Origin: Microbacterium indicum DSM 19969
GTDB lineage: Bacteria > Actinomycetota > Actinomycetes > Actinomycetales > Microbacteriaceae
Assembly (NCBI RefSeq): GCF_000422385.1
Contig: NZ_AULR01000017.1
Location: 1-64,000, forward strand
Direction of reading: 5' to 3'
DNA length: 64,000 nt
Part shown: piece by piece, positions 57,568-64,000 of the stretch
How the letters are laid out: the number at the start of each line of letters is the position of its first letter
Numbering within the stretch: position 1 is the first letter of the stretch
Program-made: the position numbers and the translations under genes
The notes under the pieces: generated by a model
The model's database searches: none
Seen by the model: the letters and a program-made list of their open reading frames with translations, nothing else
What the model was told of the DNA's origin: nothing

Positions 57568-57573
57568 TTGCGT

Positions 57574-58714
<1,141 letters not shown>

Positions 58715-58725
<11 letters not shown>

Positions 58726-59107
58726 GCGCCTGAGGAGGGCGCGGGCGGATCCTCGCGCCGATCCAGAGTGCGCTCCTCTCGTACGGAAGAGCGCCGGTCG
58801 CGACGTCGAGGATGAACGCGAAGGCCTCGTCCTCGCCCGCCTCGATCTCGGCTCCGTTGATCCAGAGGAACAGGTTCATGAGCGCCCACGCGGTGCGCTT
58901 GTTCCCGTCCATGAGCGCGTGGTTCCGCGCGACCGAATCCATGAGCACGGCCGCCTTCTCGGCGAGCGTCGGGTAGACCTCGTCGCCGCCGAAGGTCGTC
59001 GCGGGCCGCGCGAGCGCGGATCCCAGGAGGCCCGCGTCGCGCAGGCGGAGGCCGGATCTCTCGATCCAGCGCGCCGCCTGCGCGAGCGTCAGGGGCTCCG
59101 TCGTCAT
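58715..59107 (-). CDS. Doc-type (Fic superfamily) toxin
   Basis: A 130-residue toxin-like protein. The Fic signature is [20 protein letters not shown] (H63, D67, G68, N69, K70, R71), the Doc form used to phosphorylate EF-Tu. It starts in an ATGA overlap with the antitoxin gene. Its 3' end overlaps the convergent ispG by 11 bp. The N-terminus [16 protein letters not shown] and the short length are typical of death-on-curing proteins. Confidence 0.9.
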
Positions 59108-59310
59108 GCGTCCGCGAGACGCTTCAGCAGGCTCGCGTCGCGCTCGAGGATCATGTCGATGCCCTGATCGACCTCGATCATCCCCAGACGATGCCGCACG
59201 TACTCTTCGATCCCGCTCACCGCTGCGGCGTGCTTCGAGGTGTGCTCGGCCTCGGCGACGCGTGCGAGCTTGGCGTCGAGGTCGTCGGGGAGTCGGAGCG
59301 TCATGGCCAT
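59104..59310 (-). CDS. Ribbon-helix-helix antitoxin
   Basis: A 68-residue protein with an RHH motif: MTLRLPDDLDAKLARVAEAE forms the beta strand and first helix. The C-terminal half (VDQGIDMILERDASLLKRLAD) probably wraps the toxin. ATG 59310 lies 6 nt after TACCAT, a leaderless arrangement that prefers this start to the ATG two codons later. It overlaps the toxin gene by 4 nt. Confidence 0.88.
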   Translation of the reverse strand: MAMTLRLPDDLDAKLARVAEAEHTSKHAAAVSGIEEYVRHRLGMIEVDQGIDMILERDASLLKRLADA

Positions 59311-59316
59311 GCGGTG

Positions 59317-59322
59317 ATGGTA
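59317..59322 (-). promoter_or_regulatory. -10 element of the toxin-antitoxin operon
   Basis: TACCAT on the minus strand, 6 nt before the antitoxin ATG. The surrounding TGATGGTATCA is a short interrupted palindrome covering the -10 and could be the autorepression operator. Confidence 0.5.
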
Positions 59323-59349
59323 TCAATCCGGTAGCAGATGGGTGCCCGC

Positions 59350-61188
59350 TCACCCCGCGGCGAGCGCCTCGACCTCGTAGATCCGCGCGACGTCGACGGC
59401 CGACGACGACGGGTCCGTGATGAGGATCCGCACCGCGTCGGCCGAGACCGCGTCGAACGAGGTCTCCCAGGCCGCGTCGGTGTTGCCCTCGAGTGCACCG
59501 ACCTGCGTCCACCCGTCGGCCGTGCGGAGCTCGACGGTCGCGGAGCGTAGGACCGACGCGGCGCCGTCGCCTCCCGTGTAGCCGCTGCGGATGCGCACCG
59601 TGTCGACCTCGCGGTCCTCGCCCCACTCGGCGGTGAGGGTGGGATCCGCGTCGTCGGGCGCCGAGATCCAGCGGCTCGCGTCGATGCAGCTCCCGTCGAC
59701 GGCGAGCGCGCCGCCCGTGTCGTCCCGGTTCTGCGACGAGACCGTGACGTCGGATCCGAGCGCGACGTTCTCGCGGTCGTCGGTCCCGCGCAGGGAGGCC
59801 ACGAGGTCGGCCGCCGTCGATCCGTCGAGGAGCCCGTGCCGCGGCAGATCCGCGACCTGCAGGCGGCCCTCGGCGGGGGTCGTGATGTAGACGTGGTCGG
59901 TGCCGCGCTCGTCCGTCACGGCGCCGAGGCGCTGCGGGTTCGACGCGGGCTCGCCGACGAGGCCGAACGACCAGGATCCGGATCCGGGGCGCCGCTCGCC
60001 GACGACGACCGAGCTGAGCGATCCCGTGACGCACGAGTTCGTCTGCACGACGGCGTACACGCGGCTCGTTCCGCCGGCACGCGTCGCGCCGAGGGCCGCG
60101 ACGGTCTCGGCGCCGTCGAGCTCGGCGCCGTCGATGAGCGACTCGAGAGACCAGGATCCGCCCTGCCAGGTCGCGTACTTGACGACGTATCCGTCCGACG
60201 CGCCCGTGCCCGCCTCGCGGAAGCGGTAGACGATGCCGTCGAGCGCGTTCGCGTGGATCGACATCTTCGCGCTCTGCAGCGCGGGGGCGTAGGAGTCGGC
60301 GTCCTCGCCCTCGATGAGGGGCTGGTACACGACGGCTCCGCCGGAGTCGGGCGTCAGGGGCGCCTCGAGGGTCGCGCCGGCGGCGTCCTGGAAGGCGCCC
60401 GTCGACGGGTCGTAGACGGCGTACGAGCCGAGGTGCCGCGAGGGGGAGGCGGGGAACTGCGACCACTCGAACAGGATGTGGACGCGGCCGCGGTCGTCGA
60501 CCTCGAGGTCGTCGGGGTAGAAGGCGGAGCCGCGGGCGTCGCCGACGACCGTCTCGAGCGACCAGGTGCCCTCCTCGACGTCGTAGCGGTACAGGCCGCC
60601 GGTTCGGGCTCCGCGGTCGTCGCGGCCGACGCGGACGAGCGCGTAGACGTCGCCGTCGGGGGAGCTCGTCGTCACGGGGTAGGTGATGCCGGCGCCCTGG
60701 TCGGGCATCGCGGCCGACGCGTCGACGAGGGATCCGACGTCGCCCGCCTCGGTCGAGCGGAAGTAGTGCCAGGCCTCGTTGTGCATCGACGTGAACACGT
60801 GGATGTCGCCCGCGCCGTCGACCGCGATCGACGGCTGGTTGTGGCCGTTGTCGTCGGCGAAGGTCGCGCAGGTGCCTGAGGCGTCGTGCAGGCAGCCGGC
60901 CTGCCAGGATCCGTCCGCGGACTGGGCCGCAACGTGCACCTCGTGCGTCGCGGCGGTGGGGCCGGGCGCGTCGAAGGCGACGTAGGTCGTGCCGTCGGCG
61001 CTGTCGACGGGGTTCCACCACCCCGCCTGGTTCGAGGAGTCGACCTCGAAGGGGAGGTCGGAGACGGTCGTCGCCGCGGTGGCGGCGGCGGGGGTCGTGA
61101 CGAGCGCGGCCGCCGCGAGCGGGACGGCGGCGAGCAGGGCGAACGGACGGCGGAGAATGCCCTTTCGGGCGTGCGCGTGGAGCAGCAT
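59350..61188 (-). CDS. Secreted BNR/beta-propeller protein with C-terminal discoidin domain
   Basis: A 612-residue exported protein. ATG 61188 has TGAGGAA 5-11 nt upstream; an in-frame GTG 24 nt earlier has none. The signal peptide covers about 38 residues, to TTPAAATAA. Residues 45-480 resemble a BNR_4-type seven-bladed propeller (WWNPVDSADGTTYVAFD, SIAVDGAGDIHVFTSMHNEAWHYF), a fold used by PL24/PL25 ulvan lyases. Residues 485-612 look like an F5/8 type C (CBM32-like) carbohydrate-binding domain (ENVALGSDVTVSSQNRD). Polysaccharide lyase activity is inferred from fold similarity only. Confidence 0.75.
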   Translation of the reverse strand: MLLHAHARKGILRRPFALLAAVPLAAAALVTTPAAATAATTVSDLPFEVDSSNQAGWWNPVDSADGTTYVAFDAPGPTAATHEVHVAAQSADGSWQAGCLHDASGTCATFADDNGHNQPSIAVDGAGDIHVFTSMHNEAWHYFRSTEAGDVGSLVDASAAMPDQGAGITYPVTTSSPDGDVYALVRVGRDDRGARTGGLYRYDVEEGTWSLETVVGDARGSAFYPDDLEVDDRGRVHILFEWSQFPASPSRHLGSYAVYDPSTGAFQDAAGATLEAPLTPDSGGAVVYQPLIEGEDADSYAPALQSAKMSIHANALDGIVYRFREAGTGASDGYVVKYATWQGGSWSLESLIDGAELDGAETVAALGATRAGGTSRVYAVVQTNSCVTGSLSSVVVGERRPGSGSWSFGLVGEPASNPQRLGAVTDERGTDHVYITTPAEGRLQVADLPRHGLLDGSTAADLVASLRGTDDRENVALGSDVTVSSQNRDDTGGALAVDGSCIDASRWISAPDDADPTLTAEWGEDREVDTVRIRSGYTGGDGAASVLRSATVELRTADGWTQVGALEGNTDAAWETSFDAVSADAVRILITDPSSSAVDVARIYEVEALAAG

Positions 61189-61322
61189 CGGTTCCTCATC
61201 GAACGGGTGCACGGACAGGTCGCCTCAGCGTGCCAGCGCATGCCCGGCCGCCGCGACCCCTGCGCCCCACTCGCACGGAAATCGCACATCGCTCTGCCCA
61301 CCTCCTGCCCAGCGCGCGCAGA

Positions 61323-61328
61323 TAGCCT
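61323..61328 (+). promoter_or_regulatory. -10 element (TAGCCT) of the guanidinium exporter operon
   Basis: TAGCCT predicts a transcription start at about 61334-61336, directly before the first riboswitch hairpin, leaving a leader of about 60 nt. Confidence 0.6.
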
Positions 61329-61334
61329 GGTCGT

Positions 61335-61390
61335 GTCGGGACGGCCCGGCCGCAGAGACCGCATTCGGGACGCCCCGCGGAAGGAGCCGA
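61335..61390 (+). ncRNA. Guanidine-II (mini-ykkC) riboswitch
   Basis: Two short hairpins precede the SMR gene pair. P1 is CGGG-ACGG-CCCG (61337-61348), with the ACGR loop that defines guanidine-II. P2 is CGGG-ACGC-CCCG (61366-61377), with the core ACG but C at the fourth position. A 17-nt linker separates them. GGAAGGAG (61379-61386) follows P2 directly, so guanidine-stabilised loop-loop contact could free or hide the ribosome binding site. Class, order and place before Gdx-type genes all fit the known riboswitch; the second loop is a variant. Confidence 0.75.
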
Positions 61391-61395
61391 TCCCC

Positions 61396-61710
61396 GTGGA
61401 CTGGCTGATCCTCATCTCATCCGGAGCGCTCGAGGCGGTGTGGGCCACGGCGCTGAGCGCGTCGAAGGGCTTCCGCCGCTGGCGCCCGGCCCTCCTCTTC
61501 GTCGTCTCGATGATCGCGAGCATGGCGGGGCTCGCCGTCGCGATGGTGACGATCCCGACCGGAACCGCCTACGCCGTGTGGGTCGGCATCGGCGCCGTTC
61601 TCACGGTCCTGCTCTCGGCGATCCGCCGCGAGGAGCGCATCACCTGGGCCCGCGCGGGCCTGCTGATGCTGCTCGTCGGGTGCGTCGTCGGCCTCAAGGC
61701 GGTGAGCTGA
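61396..61710 (+). CDS. Guanidinium exporter Gdx-type SMR protein, subunit 1
   Basis: A 104-residue four-helix SMR protein. It keeps the guanidinium exporter residues E13, W16, S42, Y59 and W62, with GTAYAVWVGIGAV as signature. GTG 61396 has GGAAGGAG 10 nt upstream. The gene is 1-nt coupled (TGATG) to a second SMR gene, suggesting a heterodimer. Multidrug SMR proteins such as EmrE lack this residue set. The upstream guanidine-II motif supports guanidinium as substrate. Confidence 0.92.
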   Translation: MDWLILISSGALEAVWATALSASKGFRRWRPALLFVVSMIASMAGLAVAMVTIPTGTAYAVWVGIGAVLTVLLSAIRREERITWARAGLLMLLVGCVVGLKAVS

Positions 61711-62060
61711 TGCCCTGGGTGATCCTGCTCGCGAGCGCCGTCCTGGAGGCCGTCTGGGTGACGGCTCTCGGCGAGTCTGGCGGCCTCCGGCTCCCGGTCC
61801 CCACCGCGATCTTCGCCGTCGGCGTGACCCTCAGCATGCTGGGCCTCGGCTACGCCGCCCGGTCGATCCCGATCGGCACCGCCTACGCGGTCTGGACGGG
61901 AACGGGCGCCGCCCTGACGGTCGGCTTCGCGATGCTCACGGGGTCCGAGCCCGTCACGGTTCTCCGGCTCCTCTTCATCGCGGGCATCGTCGGCGCCGTC
62001 ATCGGGCTCAAGCTCGTGAAGCCGGGGGAGGCGAGCGCGGATCCGGCGGTGGGACGATAG
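61710..62060 (+). CDS. Guanidinium exporter Gdx-type SMR protein, subunit 2
   Basis: A 116-residue partner protein with the same E13, W16, S42, Y59 and W62 and signature GTAYAVWTGTGAA. It has an extra hydrophilic tail (KPGEASADPAVGR). Its first loop is shorter on positive charge than subunit 1 (FRRWR in subunit 1, LRLPVP here), which would favour opposite membrane insertion of the two subunits. Confidence 0.92.
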   Translation: MPWVILLASAVLEAVWVTALGESGGLRLPVPTAIFAVGVTLSMLGLGYAARSIPIGTAYAVWTGTGAALTVGFAMLTGSEPVTVLRLLFIAGIVGAVIGLKLVKPGEASADPAVGR

Positions 62061-62064
62061 CGGG

Positions 62065-62112
62065 ATGCAGATCCTCGCCGCCGTCGCGGGCGTCCTGCTG
62101 CTCGTCGCGTAG
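62065..62112 (+). CDS. Possible 15-residue hydrophobic peptide (MQILAAVAGVLLLVA)
   Basis: ATG 62065 lies 4 nt after the stop of the second SMR gene, and the ORF ends on TAG just as the terminator stem begins. The product would be a single short hydrophobic helix. There is no clear ribosome binding site, so it would depend on coupling. It may be chance. Confidence 0.3.
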   Translation: MQILAAVAGVLLLVA

Positions 62113-62161
62113 AACGCGGAGACGGCCGCTCGCGAGGGCGGGAGCGGCCGTCTCCGCGTTC
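62112..62161. terminator. 20-bp perfect hairpin between the convergent SMR and LLM genes
   Basis: Arms GAACGCGGAGACGGCCGCTC (62112-62131) and its exact complement (62142-62161) flank a 10-nt loop. Position between convergent genes indicates a bidirectional terminator. Confidence 0.9.
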
Positions 62162-62169
62162 TCCGTGCG

Positions 62170-63069
62170 TCAGGCCGCGAAGCGGGCGGCGACCTCCGCG
62201 AGGAACCAGTCGGATCGGTCGTCGATCTCGGAGGACGAGGTCATCGCCGTCAGGGGGAGGATGAACTCGTCGACCCCCGCCTCGGCGTACGCGCCCATGG
62301 CGTCGACGATCTGCTGCGCGGATCCGCCGACCGCGGGCCGCGACATCGCGGCGGCCTTCTCGGCCTCGCCGGGCAGGACGATCGCCTGCGTCGAGCGCCA
62401 CAGCGACGACGAGGCGCGCCCCGCCTTCTCGAGAGCCTCCGTGAAGATCGCGTTCTTCGGACCGTACTGCGCGGGCGTCGACCAGAAGTTCCACTCGTCG
62501 GCGTACTGCGCGACGAGCCGCGGCATGACCTTCTCGCCCTTGCCGCCGATGAGGATCGGCAGGCTCTTCGGCCGCGGGTTGAGCGACGCGTGCTCGAGCG
62601 CGTACCTCTCGCCCGCGAACGTCACCCACGGCTCGTCGCGCAGGCGGGTCCAGATCTCGAGGGCCTCGCGGAACCAGCGGATCCGACTCGGCACGTCGCC
62701 GTACTCGATGCCGAAGGCGCGGTGCTCGTTCTCCTGCCACCCGGCGCCGACGCCGAAGACGAAGCGCCCGTCGGCGATGTCCGAGATCGCGGCGGCCTGC
62801 TTCGCGACGACGGCGGGGTTGCGGTAGGTGTTGCCGACGACGAGGGATCCGATCCGCACGTCGGGGATCGTCGCGGCGAGCGCCGCCAGCTGCGCGAACG
62901 CCTCCCCGCGCGGGCCGTTGTTCGGCTCGGCGGTGTTGTCCATGAAGTGGTCCTCGAGCCACAGCCCCCGCCACGACGCGTCGCCGGCGCGGGCGGCGGC
63001 GGCGTGCTGGGCCGACGACCGCAGCTCGGTCCAGGGCAGGTGGGCGGGCAGCCACAGCGAGAACCTCAT
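62170..63069 (-). CDS. LLM-class (luciferase-like) flavin- or F420-dependent oxidoreductase
   Basis: A 299-residue TIM-barrel enzyme. Typical segments: GLWLEDHFM near the N-terminus, [43 protein letters not shown], and [21 protein letters not shown]. The F420-type Gly-rich GVGAGW motif is present, so an F420-dependent reaction is likely but not certain. The substrate is unknown. Confidence 0.88.
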   Translation of the reverse strand: MRFSLWLPAHLPWTELRSSAQHAAAARAGDASWRGLWLEDHFMDNTAEPNNGPRGEAFAQLAALAATIPDVRIGSLVVGNTYRNPAVVAKQAAAISDIADGRFVFGVGAGWQENEHRAFGIEYGDVPSRIRWFREALEIWTRLRDEPWVTFAGERYALEHASLNPRPKSLPILIGGKGEKVMPRLVAQYADEWNFWSTPAQYGPKNAIFTEALEKAGRASSSLWRSTQAIVLPGEAEKAAAMSRPAVGGSAQQIVDAMGAYAEAGVDEFILPLTAMTSSSEIDDRSDWFLAEVAARFAA

Positions 63070-63097
63070 GCGCCCAGGCTAGCTCCCGGCGCGCGCC

Positions 63098-63103
63098 TAG
63101 AAT
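63098..63103 (+). promoter_or_regulatory. -10 element (TAGAAT), leaderless start of proS
   Basis: TAGAAT followed by 7 nt and GTG 63111. Confidence 0.6.
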
Positions 63104-63110
63104 CGGGTAC

Positions 63111-64000
63111 GTGGTCACCCGTCTCTCCAAACTGTTCGTCCGCACGCTCCGCGAGGATCCCGCCGAAGCCGAGGTCCGCTCGCACAAGCTGCTGGTCCGC
63201 GCCGGATACATCCGCCGCCAGGCCGCCGGGATCTTCGCCTGGCTGCCGCTCGGCCTCCGCGTGCGCGCGAACATCGAGCGCATCATCCGCGAGGAGATGG
63301 CCGAGGCGGGCGCCCAGGAGGTGCACTTCCCCGCGCTCATGCCGCGCGAGCCCTATGAGGCGACCGGCCGCTGGGAGGAGTACGGCGACCTGCTCTTCCG
63401 CCTGCAGGACCGCAAGGGCGGCGACTACCTGCTCGCCCCCACGCACGAGGAGGCGTTCACCCTGCTCGTGAAGGACCTCTACACGTCGTACAAGGACCTG
63501 CCGCTCACGATCTACCAGATCCAGGACAAGTACCGCGACGAGGCGCGCCCCCGCGCGGGCCTCCTGCGCGGCCGCGAGTTCACGATGAAGGACGCCTACT
63601 CCTTCGACTACACCGACGAGGGGCAGGACGCGTCGTACGAGGCGCAGCGCGACGCCTACGAGCGCATCTTCCAGCGCCTCGGCATGGAGTACGTGATCGT
63701 CAAGGCCGACGCCGGCGCGATGGGCGGATCCCGCAGCGAGGAGTTCCTGCACCCCACGCCCGTCGGCGAGGACACCTTCGTCCGCAGCCCGGGCGGCTAC
63801 GCGGCGAACGTCGAGGCCTACGAGACGCCCGTGCCCGACGCGATCCCGTACGACGACGCCCCCGCGCCCGTCGTCTTCGACTCGCCGGGGACCGACACGA
63901 TCGACACCCTCGTCGCGCACGCGAACGCGGTCGTCCCCGGCGCCCCCGAGGGCGGCTGGACGGCGGCCCACACGCTCAAGAACGTCGTGCTCGCCCTGAC
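63111..64000 (+). CDS. proS: Prolyl-tRNA synthetase (3' end beyond the window)
   Basis: The first 296 residues of a class II synthetase charging tRNA-Pro. Motif 1 region is [16 protein letters not shown], with [15 protein letters not shown] following. Motif 2 is [25 protein letters not shown]. After SEEFLHP the insertion (editing) domain begins, so this is the long bacterial ProS type. GTG 63111 is selected by TAGAAT 7 nt upstream. The ispG-proS order is conserved in actinobacteria, here with a 4.4-kb insertion. Confidence 0.96.
   Translation, partial: MVTRLSKLFVRTLREDPAEAEVRSHKLLVRAGYIRRQAAGIFAWLPLGLRVRANIERIIREEMAEAGAQEVHFPALMPREPYEATGRWEEYGDLLFRLQDRKGGDYLLAPTHEEAFTLLVKDLYTSYKDLPLTIYQIQDKYRDEARPRAGLLRGREFTMKDAYSFDYTDEGQDASYEAQRDAYERIFQRLGMEYVIVKADAGAMGGSRSEEFLHPTPVGEDTFVRSPGGYAANVEAYETPVPDAIPYDDAPAPVVFDSPGTDTIDTLVAHANAVVPGAPEGGWTAAHTLKNVVLAL

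Noticed and set aside
61335..61390. Guanidine-I (ykkC) or guanidine-III riboswitch
   Set aside because: The leader of about 60 nt is too short for guanidine-I, and the two ACG-loop hairpins fit guanidine-II instead.

Overview
This 64 kb window is a stretch of chromosome from a high-GC Gram-positive actinobacterium. GC is roughly 70% by eye, almost every third codon position is G or C, and GTG starts are common. Gene content and order point to the Microbacteriaceae or a close relative: an F1Fo ATP synthase operon preceded by wecA and an AtpI-like gene, a Rho with a long acidic N-terminal extension, lysA-hom-thrB-thrC behind argS, and dxr, an M50 protease, ispG and proS in order. The genus assignment is inference.

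Layout. 1-1.5 kb: decayed insertion sequences (an IS481-type 3' end and an IS3 element whose orfB is frameshifted and carries a piece of an IS30-type element). 1.5-6.4 kb: a secreted TPM-domain protein, a DUF3097 protein with Toprim-like motifs, trmB, a His-containing membrane protein and YcnI. 6.4-13.5 kb: tRNA-Arg(CCG), a TetR/hydrolase pair with two identical operators, a tyrosine phosphatase, a dicarboxylate symporter, a frameshifted gdhA, the fused remains of a TetR and a transporter, and a secreted SGNH hydrolase. 13.5-28.4 kb: argS, the aspartate-family operon, rho, prfA, an amidase, cysK-cysE, prmC and tsaC. 28.4-37 kb: wecA, atpI-like and atpBEFHAGDC. 37-44.8 kb: yaaA, a DUF5684-type protein, a PP2C phosphatase, an EccC-like ATPase, an asparaginase, OsmC and an acyltransferase. 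44.9-64 kb: the FKBP-dxr-Mur ligase-M50 protease-ispG-proS backbone, interrupted by accessory blocks. These hold a one-chain anthranilate synthase operon with a Trp attenuator, a transporter/TetR pair, an RHH-Doc toxin-antitoxin pair, a secreted BNR/discoidin protein, and two guanidinium-exporter-type SMR genes behind a likely guanidine-II riboswitch.

Regulation is the most informative layer. Many genes have a TANNNT hexamer 6-7 nt before the start codon, as expected for leaderless mRNAs. Two divergent gene pairs (SGNH/argS and asparaginase/osmC) use -10 hexamers that overlap by exactly the TA dinucleotide. The anthranilate synthase leader encodes a 12-residue peptide with three consecutive Trp codons. 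The SMR pair follows two short hairpins with ACGG and ACGC loops, and both proteins keep the guanidinium-exporter residues E13, W16, S42, Y59 and W62. The window also records decay: one deletion appears to have removed both 5' ends of a divergent TetR/transporter locus, a second transporter of the same type has an in-frame amber codon, and gdhA is out of frame in a GC repeat. The hexamer GGATCC is several-fold more common than base composition predicts, in all three reading frames.

No CRISPR array, rRNA, replication origin or intact mobile element was seen, and no gene-free stretch exceeds 300 bases.
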